A stretch of 26,244 nt of DNA, taken from the NCBI GenBank assembly GCA_963558185.1, contig CAUWFE010000020.1:1-26244 (forward strand). The letters run 5' to 3'. The translations under genes and the position numbers were made by a program. The number at the start of each line of letters is the position of its first letter. Positions within the stretch are counted from its first letter, which is position 1. The DNA is from UMGS1663 sp963558185 (GTDB lineage: Bacteria > Bacillota > Clostridia > TANB77 > CAG-508). A model generated the notes under the pieces. That model was given only the letters and a program-made list of their open reading frames with translations. It was not told the origin of the DNA and did not search any database. This document shows positions 7,615 through 15,883 of the stretch, in pieces.

Positions 7615-9233
7615 GTTTAAAATGATAGTGTCAATTTATTTCGGGAAATTTTATAAAAATTTTTCACCCTTCAAAATTGCTCTATAAATGAACTGTTTTA
7701 AACAGCTTTATATTCTAATAAATTTCTAAAAAATATTTTTTCCTCTTGTGTTCCAAAATTCATTATTGGTACACTTACTGGCTTGAAATTTATACTTTCT
7801 TTTATTTTTGCGTTTGCTTGATTTCTTATTTTTTCTATTTCTTTAAATTCTATTACTTTTCCTTGATTTTTTAATATTTCTTTTACTTCAATTTTATCTT
7901 CTCTAAGTAATCTTAATTTGCTCATATTGTTTACATTTTCTGTTTTCCATCCCATTGGTCTTGAACTCATTCTATCTGAATATATATGGCTTACATGTCC
8001 TTCTGCACTGCATCCATGTAATTCTTTTTTATTTCTATATAAATTTTTTATTCCTTCTACATTATTTAATATATAATTCATTAAATCTTCTTTTCTCTTT
8101 CTGGTAGTTTTTTCCATTTCCTCTGTTAATATTTCATAGCATATTTCTTTGAATTTTACAAAATTTAATCTTCCTAATGCTGTTCTTAACTCTTTCTTTT
8201 GTTTTTCTTTTTCCTCTTTGTTCGTTTTTGTTATCCTTCCCACTATTCCATTTACTGCTTTCTTCATATGGAATTCATCTAATACATATATACTTTTTAA
8301 TATCCATTCTTTTCCTGTTTTTATCCAACTTGCTCCATCTCCTGATATATATACTTTTTCTAAATATTCTACATCATATGTTTCTTCTATATATGTCATT
8401 ACTTCTTCCCATAAGTCATCTATTTTCTTTGTATATATCCCTCCAAAGTGTTTTTTGTTTTTTAATTCTATTCTTTTTCCTTTTGATACAATTTTATCGT
8501 ATACAATAACTACTCTTGGTTCTTCAATTCCTCCTTTTTGCAAATGCACATGGTCTTCATCTGCTATGATATACAGTGTCTTTACTTGTTTTTTCTTCTC
8601 TACCTTTCTTTCTATTATTTCACTTTTTAATTCTAAATTTTCTATTTCTTTCATTACTGTTTCTTTTGATATTTCTACTCCATATGCTGCTTTTTCTCCT
8701 GCTTTTTTGTATGAACTTTCTATTGCTTCTTTTATTATTCTTTCTCTTACATTTGTTAACATTCTTTGGCTTGGTTCTAATTGTAAAAATTGGTCTAACA
8801 AATATATTCTTTCTTCTGTTTCTTTATCTTGATAATATCTTCTTTTAAAATTAATCTCTCCAAATATTGTAATTATTGTCCTATCATCTTTTTCTAAACT
8901 TTCAAATTGTTCTTTTCTTTCTTTTAATTTAAATATTGTTTCTTCTGCATAATTTACTAAAAATTCTGCTGTTTTTGTTCCTAATTTTGCAAATTCTTTT
9001 ACTAAATCATCTGTAAAATTTGATAATCCTCCATCTGATATTGAATTTTTTAAATAATTTGTTACTAAATTGATGACTTTCTCGTTAAAATCGTGTAAAA
9101 TATTTTCCATAAGATACCCCTTTCAATTAGTTAAAGATTTTTTTGTTTTATTTATTTTAACACAATTTTGAATTGGGTATCTTATTTTATTAAATTAATT
9201 TTCCCGAATTTATTTTACACTAACGTTTAAAAT
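7615..9233. mobile_element. Complete ISLre2-family insertion sequence with 9-bp target duplication
   Basis: The element spans 7624-9224 (1601 bp). Its ends are imperfect inverted repeats: GATAGTGTCAATTTATTTCGGG on the left against GTTAGTGTAAAATAAATTCGGG read inward from the right. GTTTAAAAT occurs directly outside both ends (7615-7623 and 9225-9233), giving a 9-bp target-site duplication. One intact transposase fills the element. The matching duplication and open reading frame indicate a fairly recent insertion. Confidence 0.88.
7698..9110 (-). CDS. ISLre2-family transposase
   Basis: 470 residues, a full-length member of the ISLre2 (UPF0236) family. Recognisable blocks in order: FGEINFKRRYY about residue 84, the LLDQFLQL block, the acidic IADEDHVHLQKGG, HFGGIY, the GDGASWIKTG block, LDEFHMKKAV, and HGCSAEGHVSHIYSDRMSSRPMGW toward the C-terminus. 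The acidic residues in the ADED and GDGAS blocks are candidates for the DDE catalytic site. Both inverted repeats and a target duplication surround it, so it is probably functional. A ribosome site (AAAGGGG) precedes the ATG. Long plus-strand frames inside it are shadows of its Lys/Glu-rich codons. Confidence 0.95.
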   Translation of the reverse strand: MENILHDFNEKVINLVTNYLKNSISDGGLSNFTDDLVKEFAKLGTKTAEFLVNYAEETIFKLKERKEQFESLEKDDRTIITIFGEINFKRRYYQDKETEERIYLLDQFLQLEPSQRMLTNVRERIIKEAIESSYKKAGEKAAYGVEISKETVMKEIENLELKSEIIERKVEKKKQVKTLYIIADEDHVHLQKGGIEEPRVVIVYDKIVSKGKRIELKNKKHFGGIYTKKIDDLWEEVMTYIEETYDVEYLEKVYISGDGASWIKTGKEWILKSIYVLDEFHMKKAVNGIVGRITKTNKEEKEKQKKELRTALGRLNFVKFKEICYEILTEEMEKTTRKRKEDLMNYILNNVEGIKNLYRNKKELHGCSAEGHVSHIYSDRMSSRPMGWKTENVNNMSKLRLLREDKIEVKEILKNQGKVIEFKEIEKIRNQANAKIKESINFKPVSVPIMNFGTQEEKIFFRNLLEYKAV

Positions 9234-9521
9234 CAAATTTTAACAAAATGGTAATTTAATTTTACCATTTATAAAAATTAAATTTTAAATTAAACTTAAT
9301 ATTATTTTTTAATTTACTTTTTTAACAATTACTATTAATATTTTAATTTACATTAATTATTATATTCATTTATAACAAATTTATGCAAAAGGAATCTACA
9401 AACTTTATAGTCTCTTATTAATATTTCATCTTTAAATGAAATGTGTACAATAAAACTAACTCACTTTTTTAACAATTTTATTCTATCCACTATAACTTTC
9501 TTTTTTTATATCTTTTAAACA

Positions 9522-10094
9522 TTAAAATAAACTAATTTGTGGATTCAAAATATCCTTTAATTTATTATATACATGATATGTAATTTCAACATCATTTAGC
9601 CCTCTATGTGCATTGCTATAATCTATTTCAAATCTTTTAGCTAATGTCCCTAGTTTATAATTTATACTATTTGGTATTGCTCTTTTTGCTACTTGCATTG
9701 TGTCTATATAATCATTTATTACATATGTACCTAAATATTTTTTGCACTTTTCATAAATGAAATTAATATCAAAATTAACATTATGCCCTATTATTACATT
9801 ATCACCTAAAAAATTTAAAAATTCTTTTAATACAATTTCTGTACTTTTACCTTCTTTTAACATTTTATCTGTAATTCCAGTCAGTTGTATAATAAAAGGG
9901 TCTAACTTTCTGTCTATTTTAATTAAAGAACTATATTCATCTACTATCTTATTTTTTTCTACTTTTATTGCCCCTATTTCAATAATATCATCTTTTAAAG
10001 GTGATAATCCTGTTGTTTCTATATCTAGTAAAACATAATTATCTACTAGTTTTGTTAAACATTTTCCTTTCTTATCTCTTATATAATTTTGCAT
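9522..10094 (-). CDS. DnaQ-like 3'-5' exonuclease (PolC epsilon-type, stand-alone)
   Basis: 190 residues. A DEDDh exonuclease fold is clear: Exo I DIETTG (D24, E26), Exo II HNVNFD (D109) and Exo III HRGLND (H163, D168). It consists of the exonuclease domain alone, with no polymerase, BRCT or helicase part, like the short DnaQ/PolC-type proteins common in Clostridia. It may proofread, trim single-stranded DNA or degrade oligonucleotides; the sequence does not decide this. GAAGGA precedes the ATG. The ISLre2 copy is inserted about 290 bp beyond its stop, and 9234-9521 holds only AT-rich DNA without a gene. comEA lies upstream in the same direction, 64 bp away. Confidence 0.9.
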   Translation of the reverse strand: MQNYIRDKKGKCLTKLVDNYVLLDIETTGLSPLKDDIIEIGAIKVEKNKIVDEYSSLIKIDRKLDPFIIQLTGITDKMLKEGKSTEIVLKEFLNFLGDNVIIGHNVNFDINFIYEKCKKYLGTYVINDYIDTMQVAKRAIPNSINYKLGTLAKRFEIDYSNAHRGLNDVEITYHVYNKLKDILNPQISLF

Positions 10095-10158
10095 TTATTT
10101 TCCTTCTTTCTCAGTATATTTTTAAATATAATAATTATTATTTTATCATATTTTTACT

Positions 10159-10794
10159 TTATACTTCAACTTTTTCTTTAATTTTATTAAATTTTGCATC
10201 TCCTATTCCTTTTACATTTTTTAAATCTTCTATAGTTTTAAATTTTCCAATTTCTTTTCTATATTCTATTATTCTATCCGCAGTTGTTTCTCCTATTCCT
10301 TCTAAAGTTGTTAATTCTTTTTTACTTGCTGTATTTATATTTACTTTTCCGTTTCTTTTTGTAGTTTGACCACTTTTGTCAGTCATTTCACTATTTTGAT
10401 CTACTTTTTCAAAATTTCCTTTTCTTTCTTCTATGCTAGGAATATATATTTTCATTCCATCTTCTACAATACTTGCTAAATTTACGTCTTGTAAATCTGC
10501 TTTTTCTAAAATTCCTCCTGCTGCTGATATAGCATCTGTTATTCGTGCACCTTCTTCTAACTGAACTACTCCCGGATTTGCAACTTGACCTGCCACATGA
10601 ATAATTATTTTCTGTACTTCTTTTTCAGTTTGTTCTTCTTGTGTATTTAAAATTGTATTTTCTTCTACAAATTCCTCTAACTCTTGCATGTTTACTTCTT
10701 TTTGCGAACTATTTGTATATATATAATATACTGCTAATACAAATAATATAATCGCTCCTAAAATCCATTTTTTATGGTTTTTAAAAAATTCCAT
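10159..10794 (-). CDS. comEA: ComEA-type competence DNA-binding protein
   Basis: 211 residues. A short cytoplasmic N-terminus, one membrane helix (about 11-27), an acidic linker, an SLBB domain (about 62-120, HVAGQVANPGVVQL...GMKIYIPS), then a C-terminal helix-hairpin-helix pair (about 150-211, NINTASKKEL, GIGETTADRII, VKGIGDAKF). In competent Firmicutes ComEA is anchored in the membrane and captures double-stranded DNA during uptake. Domain order and length are normal. AGGAGG lies 4 nt before the ATG. comEB/comEC-like genes are not adjacent, although a dCMP deaminase of the ComEB type lies 10 kb away, so this is not the classical comE operon. It is divergent from the carboxypeptidase gene. 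Confidence 0.92.
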   Translation of the reverse strand: MEFFKNHKKWILGAIILFVLAVYYIYTNSSQKEVNMQELEEFVEENTILNTQEEQTEKEVQKIIIHVAGQVANPGVVQLEEGARITDAISAAGGILEKADLQDVNLASIVEDGMKIYIPSIEERKGNFEKVDQNSEMTDKSGQTTKRNGKVNINTASKKELTTLEGIGETTADRIIEYRKEIGKFKTIEDLKNVKGIGDAKFNKIKEKVEV

Positions 10795-10822
10795 TTTACC
10801 TCCTATTTTTTTCCAATTTCAC

Positions 10823-10851
10823 TTGCATTTTTTTAATTTTTAATATATTAT
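10823..10851 (+). promoter_or_regulatory. Promoter of the D,D-carboxypeptidase gene
   Basis: TTGCAT (10823-10828), 17-bp spacer, TATTAT (10846-10851), 35 bp before the ATG, in the gap shared with divergent comEA. Confidence 0.5.
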
Positions 10852-10886
10852 TAATTGCATATTGTTTTATTAAGAAAGGATTTTTT

Positions 10887-12359
10887 ATGAGAAATAATGA
10901 TAAATATACATATTTTCCATATAAAGAGAAATATAAAAAAAGACGACATGGTAAGCGTAAAGCTAAAAAACATTTTTTCTCGATTTTTATTTTACTTTGC
11001 TTACTGATTTTATTAATTTTCTATATACAAAAGAATTTTTCTGTAGTATTAGAAAATTTATTTAGTATTCAAACAGCTTCATTGAATAGTACTAATAGCA
11101 ACTCTATATCAAATAACTTAAATAATAATTCTACAGCACAAAACACTTTAAATAATAGCACTAGTTATACATTAAATACTAATCAAAGTGTACAAGAAAG
11201 TATTGACCTTACAAGTAATCTTCAAGTGAGTATGTCTGTATATTCTAAATCAGCTATTTTAATGGATAGTTCTACTGGAAAAATTATGTATTCTAAAAAT
11301 GCTTTAGATAAGATGTATCCTGCTAGTACTACCAAAGTTATGACGGCTATATTGACATTAGAAAACTGTAGTTTAGATGAAATTGTTACTGTAAGTAAAA
11401 ATGCCACTTTAATTCCCCCTACATATACTCATGCTGCTTTAAAAGAAGGAGAGCAACTTTCTGTAAAAGATTTGCTGTATACTCTTATGCTTCCTTCTGC
11501 TAACGATTCTGCAATCGCTCTGGCAGAATATATTGGTGGTTCTGTAGAAAATTTTTCTACTATGATGAATAATAAAGCTAAAGAAATTGGTTGTACTAAT
11601 ACTAATTTTGTAAATCCAAATGGTATACATGATGAAAACCATTATTCTTGTGCATATGATTTAGCTTTAATTGGAAAATATGCTATGAAAAATGATACTT
11701 TTAGAGAAGTTGTTAAAACTACTACATATGAATTACCAGCTAATGAGACTATGGGAATTGAAACTAGATATTTTAGAACAACTAATGATTTGATACGAAA
11801 GTCTAGTGAATATTACTACCCATATTGCACTGGTATAAAAACTGGATATACTGACCCTGCTGAAAATTGTATTATTGCTAGTAGTAAAAAAGATGGCTTA
11901 GAATTAATTGCAGTTATCTTAGGTGGAGAAAAAACACCAGAAGGCAAAAGTGCAAGAAATATAGATTGTATTAGTTTGTTTAATTATGGTTTTGATAGTT
12001 ATTCTTTACAAACTGTGTGTTTTGCTAATTCTTCTATTAAGTCAATTGATATACAAAATGCTACTCCTGAAACAGAAAATTTAAATTTAATTGCTAAAGA
12101 TGAATTAACTGCATTAATACCTAAAGATTCTTCTATTTCTGATATTGAACCTGTTATAGATTTAAGGCAAGATTTAAAAGCCCCTATTCAAAAAGGTGAT
12201 AATGTTGGAAAAGTTACATATGTTATAGATGATATATCTTATTCAAGTGATTTAATTGCTGGTTCAGATGTTCAGCCTAAATCTTCTTTATTTACTTATT
12301 TAAGTATATTAGGAGTTATAATTATTCTAATGTTAATTTATAAATTAACAAAAAAATAG
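10887..12359 (+). CDS. D-alanyl-D-alanine carboxypeptidase (PBP5/DacA type), membrane anchored at both ends
   Basis: 490 residues, peptidase S11 family. The catalytic motifs are present: STTK (147-150, nucleophile S147), SAN (204-206) and KTG (318-320). The enzyme trims the terminal D-Ala of peptidoglycan stem peptides and so limits cross-linking. Unlike classical PBP5, which has a cleaved signal and a C-terminal amphipathic anchor, this protein has a Lys/Arg-rich cytoplasmic start (1-30), an N-terminal membrane helix (30-48), a Ser/Asn/Thr-rich linker (about 62-110), the catalytic domain, and a second helix at the end (about 469-487). AAAGGA precedes the ATG. It is the only long gene on the plus strand and converges on the LCP gene. 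Confidence 0.92.
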   Translation: MRNNDKYTYFPYKEKYKKRRHGKRKAKKHFFSIFILLCLLILLIFYIQKNFSVVLENLFSIQTASLNSTNSNSISNNLNNNSTAQNTLNNSTSYTLNTNQSVQESIDLTSNLQVSMSVYSKSAILMDSSTGKIMYSKNALDKMYPASTTKVMTAILTLENCSLDEIVTVSKNATLIPPTYTHAALKEGEQLSVKDLLYTLMLPSANDSAIALAEYIGGSVENFSTMMNNKAKEIGCTNTNFVNPNGIHDENHYSCAYDLALIGKYAMKNDTFREVVKTTTYELPANETMGIETRYFRTTNDLIRKSSEYYYPYCTGIKTGYTDPAENCIIASSKKDGLELIAVILGGEKTPEGKSARNIDCISLFNYGFDSYSLQTVCFANSSIKSIDIQNATPETENLNLIAKDELTALIPKDSSISDIEPVIDLRQDLKAPIQKGDNVGKVTYVIDDISYSSDLIAGSDVQPKSSLFTYLSILGVIIILMLIYKLTKK

Positions 12360-12367
12360 AGGCATTT

Positions 12368-12396
12368 GCAATGATATTTTATATCATTGCTTTTTT
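12368..12396 (+). terminator. Rho-independent terminator of the carboxypeptidase gene
   Basis: GCAATGATAT, loop TTT, ATATCATTGC: a perfect 10-bp stem followed by six T. It lies in the short gap between the convergent carboxypeptidase and LCP genes. Confidence 0.9.
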
Positions 12397-12416
12397 GCCC
12401 CCATCTTATATTTTTA

Positions 12417-13736
12417 TTATTTTGTTTGATAATTTTTTCCTATAATAATTGTAAAATCTACTTTTGCATTATCTTCTCCTGTAGATATAATTCCCACATT
12501 TAAAATATCTTTTATTTTTTCTTCTATATTTGCTGGATTACCTGTTCTATTTATGATTGCTGTTTTTGAAGTAGTTGATGTTTTCCCCGTTTTAACAATT
12601 TCAAAACCTGCTTTTTGTAATTCTTCTGCTGCTTTTTTTAGTTTACTAGTATTTCCACTACCATTTAATAATTCTATTCTTTTTCCATTATCTTTAACGG
12701 TTTCTCCTGTAGTAGAATTTCCAACTATATTTGCTACATCTTCATCTGTCATGTCTATTTCATCTTTAAATAGTTGTTCAACTAATTTGTTTGTTTCAGT
12801 TTTATTATATGTATATATCCATATTCCATTTACTTGCTCTGGTACTCCTGGTAATGTTCCTGTTTGTAAGTCTTCACTATTAAATTCTACTGCATATGGA
12901 ATATAATCTTTAACATTATCTACTTTTAAATTTGTTTTTAAATTACTGAAACATAAATCTATAATTTTAGTTAGTTTTCCAATATTTTCAAATTTTAACA
13001 CTTGTGACATTGTTGCTTGTATAAACTCTCTTTGTGTTCTCATTCTACCAATATCATTATCACCATACTCTACTGGATATGATGTTCCATCATTATTATG
13101 CCTAAAACGTAATAATTGTTCTGCTTTATTACCATCTATTAGTTGTTCTCCTGCTTTTAAATTAATATGTAAATCTTGTGTAGGATCATCATATTTCATA
13201 TCTATTGGTACATTAAAAGTAATTCCACCTAATTCGTCTACAATTTGTATTAGTAAATCTGTATTTACAATAGCATAATATGGTATATCTATCCCTAACA
13301 TATTGCTTACTAAATGTAATGTTTCGTCTATATTAGTTCCATTTCTATATGCTGCATTCATTTTATAACTTGCTAAGTAATTTTGACTTGCTTTATTTTT
13401 ATTTTGACTTCCTACATATGTATCTCTTGGAATTGACATTAATGACGCTTGTTGGTTTTGTGGATTATATGAACAAACCATTATACTGTCTGCTAAAAAG
13501 TATCCATCTCCAACTCCACTTTCTCCTAATACTAATATATTTATTCTTTTTAGATTTTTTAAAGTATTTTCATCTTGTCCTAATGCTGTTGCTAAAAAAC
13601 TTTTTAATGTAAAACCACCATTTTTATGCATTCTATATCCGAAAAAGCATACAAATATTAATAATGCAATTAATAATATTAATAATATAATTTTTACTAC
13701 TTTTCCAACTTTACTTTTATTTTTTACTTTTCCCAC
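12417..13736 (-). CDS. LytR-CpsA-Psr (LCP) family cell-wall ligase with LytR C-terminal domain
   Basis: 439 residues. A basic cytoplasmic start and one membrane helix (about 14-31) are followed by the LCP domain: NILVLGESG, the LADSIMVCSYN block, and SIPRDTYV with the conserved Arg that contacts the polyprenyl phosphate. LLRFRHNND and GRMRTQREFI follow later in the domain. A LytR_C domain (about 350-437: RIELLNGSGNTSKLKKAAEELQ, then VDFTIIIG) closes the protein. LCP proteins transfer wall teichoic acid or capsule chains from lipid carriers to peptidoglycan outside the membrane. The start is GTG (13734-13736), with AGGAG 10 nt upstream. A separate promoter precedes it, so it is not strictly part of the DUF5711-CvpA unit. 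Confidence 0.93.
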   Translation of the reverse strand: MGKVKNKSKVGKVVKIILLILLIALLIFVCFFGYRMHKNGGFTLKSFLATALGQDENTLKNLKRINILVLGESGVGDGYFLADSIMVCSYNPQNQQASLMSIPRDTYVGSQNKNKASQNYLASYKMNAAYRNGTNIDETLHLVSNMLGIDIPYYAIVNTDLLIQIVDELGGITFNVPIDMKYDDPTQDLHINLKAGEQLIDGNKAEQLLRFRHNNDGTSYPVEYGDNDIGRMRTQREFIQATMSQVLKFENIGKLTKIIDLCFSNLKTNLKVDNVKDYIPYAVEFNSEDLQTGTLPGVPEQVNGIWIYTYNKTETNKLVEQLFKDEIDMTDEDVANIVGNSTTGETVKDNGKRIELLNGSGNTSKLKKAAEELQKAGFEIVKTGKTSTTSKTAIINRTGNPANIEEKIKDILNVGIISTGEDNAKVDFTIIIGKNYQTK

Positions 13737-13773
13737 TTACATACCACTCCTAGTTTTATCCTATGTTCTTTGT

Positions 13774-13802
13774 AGTATATCAAAAAGATTTTTATTTATC
13801 AA
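13774..13802 (-). promoter_or_regulatory. Promoter of the LCP gene
   Basis: TTGATA (13797-13802), 17-bp spacer, TATACT (13774-13779), 38 bp before the GTG start, just past the cvpA stop. A short AATAATTTTT/AAAAATTATT inverted repeat (about 13801-13831) overlaps the end of cvpA and may act as its terminator. Confidence 0.7.
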
Positions 13803-13818
13803 TAATTTTTATATAATT

Positions 13819-14478
13819 TTAAAAAATTATTGTCATTAACAAGTTATTGTTGTATAAGAATCCTCCTATAAATGATTCTGAAATAGCTTTTATTATTCCT
13901 GTACTTTCCAATGCTGGGCTTATTAATGATATTATTGCAAGTAAAATCCATACAAAAATTAAACCTGCTATTATTCCATATATAATCCCTCCTGTTTTGT
14001 CTACTTGTTTTAATATTGGTAATTTTGTTATAAATTTTAGTAAAAAACTTACTACTATTAGGACTAATCTAGCTATTATAAATAAAGCAATTGCTGAACC
14101 TGCATTTATTATAGTATGTGAAATCTGTGTTGATACTGTTGGTATTACTTCATCTTTCGCTTCTCGTACTACTTTTTCAATATTTTCGTTAATATATTTT
14201 ATCATTTCTTTTGGTAAAGATGATTGCTCTTCATCTACTTTTCCATCTGATGTAGTTTCTCCTTGTAACATTTCTTCAATTGATGTTTGTAAATTATCAT
14301 CCCAATTGGTATTTGCTATTACTAAGTCTGCTACTGGTTTATATAACATAAATGCTATTAATAAAGCAATGAAAAATGATATTATTTTTATAATAGAACC
14401 TGTTAACCCTCTTTTATACCCAACTATTATATTTCCTAATAATATTGCTAAAACGATTATATCAATTATTATTGTCAT
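13819..14478 (-). CDS. CvpA-family membrane protein
   Basis: 219 residues. Topology follows the CvpA family: two N-terminal helices (about 3-22 and 30-47, with GNIIVGYKRGLTGSI between them), a central acidic soluble stretch (about 60-115), then two further helices (about 122-145 and 160-186) and a hydrophobic end. The N-terminal GxxxGxxRG-type motif is a family hallmark. CvpA is linked to colicin V export in E. coli and to envelope integrity elsewhere; its molecular activity is not established. It starts 18 bp after the DUF5711 gene, sharing its promoter. A GGGGGA ribosome site precedes the ATG. Confidence 0.85.
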   Translation of the reverse strand: MTIIIDIIVLAILLGNIIVGYKRGLTGSIIKIISFFIALLIAFMLYKPVADLVIANTNWDDNLQTSIEEMLQGETTSDGKVDEEQSSLPKEMIKYINENIEKVVREAKDEVIPTVSTQISHTIINAGSAIALFIIARLVLIVVSFLLKFITKLPILKQVDKTGGIIYGIIAGLIFVWILLAIISLISPALESTGIIKAISESFIGGFLYNNNLLMTIIF

Positions 14479-14495
14479 TTAAATTCCCCCTATCT

Positions 14496-15701
14496 TTATA
14501 AAGATACTAATTCAATCTTGTTTCTGTATACTATTCCTGCAAAATTACTGCTTAATACTATATTTTTTATTTCTTGAGTTGAAGTATACTTCTTTTTTAG
14601 CCATCCGTTATTTCCAATAAAATGTACTTCTGAACCTAAGTTAATTGCAATTGTGTCTTCATAGGTATATATTTCTTTTACTGCACCAGATACTGTATAG
14701 CTACTTTTCGATTTATTTGCTATATTCATAATCTCTGCTGTACTTTGCGTGCTTAATAGTACATTTTTTTCTGTAATTGTTACGATATGATTATTTAAAT
14801 TAATATCTGCAAATTTATTTTCTGCTTCTTTTATTGATAATAAAGTCTCATCTTTTCCTTCATACATAACATGTATTTCATTATCATACATACAAATTAA
14901 TTTATTTCCATCTTGATATTTTATTTTTACACTTAAACAATTTGATGGAGCTGTATATGTATATACAATAGAATCTCGAGGACTTTCTTGTGCTTTGGAA
15001 ATTGATATTGTTTTTATATATGTTTGTAATAATGTTCCAGATGTATTAACTTCTGCAAAGCTTAAATATTGATTATCTTTTGATATTTCTATATCCATTG
15101 CAATTGAATTAGATAAATATGTTTTAAATAATTCTTTTCCATTTGGATTAAAAATTTGAATTACTGACTTATATGCTGTTCCTGTTATAACAACTGCACA
15201 ATAGCCATTTTGATTTATTGTTATTCTTGATATATTTCCTTCTAATTGTGATTCCCATACTTTATTAGTTTCTGAAAAAACATATATTTTTTGTCCATCT
15301 TTATTCGCTATTGCCATATAGTTCCCATTTGTAGCTACTAATGGTGTCGTTATTTCAGCTGTTTGTGTTGCTTCTTTTTTTCCTGCTGAATTAAAAAAAC
15401 TAAGTTCATTTTTATTTAATAGAGTTATATATCTTCCTAACGCATATACTTGGTAACTTTCATTTTCATTTAGCGAAATATATGGTAAATTATTTTCTTG
15501 TACATCTTTCATTAATATATATTTATCTACTTGCCTTCTAAAGTTTGCATCACTTATGTACATTGCTATTAACACTATTATTATCATTACAAATATACAT
15601 ATAACACTTGCTGTAATTATCTTTTTTTTATTTAACTTTTTTGAGTATATTTCTTCATCATAATTATATAAATCTTCTGTATTTTCTATATCTTTTTTCA
15701 T
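14496..15701 (-). CDS. DUF5711-like membrane-anchored beta-propeller-type protein
   Basis: 401 residues. The acidic N-terminus (EDLYNYDEEIYSKK) is cytoplasmic. One membrane helix (about 29-50) follows, then an extracytoplasmic region of repeated beta-strand units (VYALGRYITLLNKNELSFFN, MAIANKDGQKIYVFSE, CAVVITG..SVIQIFNPNGKELF, YLSFAEVN). This looks like a WD40-type propeller and agrees with what I recall of DUF5711 proteins of Clostridia. No catalytic motif is visible. Pairing with cvpA and proximity to LCP and carboxypeptidase genes suggest an envelope role. Strong AGGAGA ribosome site 5 nt before the ATG. Confidence 0.75.
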   Translation of the reverse strand: MKKDIENTEDLYNYDEEIYSKKLNKKKIITASVICIFVMIIIVLIAMYISDANFRRQVDKYILMKDVQENNLPYISLNENESYQVYALGRYITLLNKNELSFFNSAGKKEATQTAEITTPLVATNGNYMAIANKDGQKIYVFSETNKVWESQLEGNISRITINQNGYCAVVITGTAYKSVIQIFNPNGKELFKTYLSNSIAMDIEISKDNQYLSFAEVNTSGTLLQTYIKTISISKAQESPRDSIVYTYTAPSNCLSVKIKYQDGNKLICMYDNEIHVMYEGKDETLLSIKEAENKFADINLNNHIVTITEKNVLLSTQSTAEIMNIANKSKSSYTVSGAVKEIYTYEDTIAINLGSEVHFIGNNGWLKKKYTSTQEIKNIVLSSNFAGIVYRNKIELVSL

Positions 15702-15730
15702 GCATTTCTCCTAATTATATATTTAATAAA

Positions 15731-15759
15731 TTTATACCAGTTTTACCCTTTTTTTGCAA
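15731..15759 (-). promoter_or_regulatory. Promoter of the DUF5711-cvpA unit
   Basis: TTGCAA (15754-15759), 17-bp spacer, TATAAA (15731-15736), 29 bp before the ATG. Confidence 0.75.
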
Positions 15760-15792
15760 TACTTATTGCGTAAATTTATAATAATATTGTTA

Positions 15793-15883
15793 CTATTTAA
15801 TAGTTTTTTATTATTTTTTGATAGAATGCCTTGGAATATAAGCTTTGAATGAAATGACAAATGTTTATGGAGAAATTTTAGAA
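15793..15883. repeat. Decayed half copy of the 251-bp palindromic element
   Basis: From about 15801 to 15883 this stretch matches 20438-20519, the left arm of the palindrome near 20552. It shares TTGGAATATAAGCTTTGAAT, AAATGAC, AATGTTTATGGA and AAATTTTAGAA, and most differences are A/G or C/T transitions. The outer 8 bases are more decayed. The right arm is missing: similarity stops at the stop codon of the ykvI-like gene, with which it abuts. Confidence 0.85.

Noticed and set aside
8149..8848. Long plus-strand open frames inside the ISLre2 transposase
   Set aside because: They are antisense to a full-length conserved transposase, give Leu/Phe/Ser-only products and have no ribosome sites. The same holds for other plus-strand frames opposite Lys/Glu-rich genes (13847-14482, 19294-19695, 23063-23356, 25612-25983).
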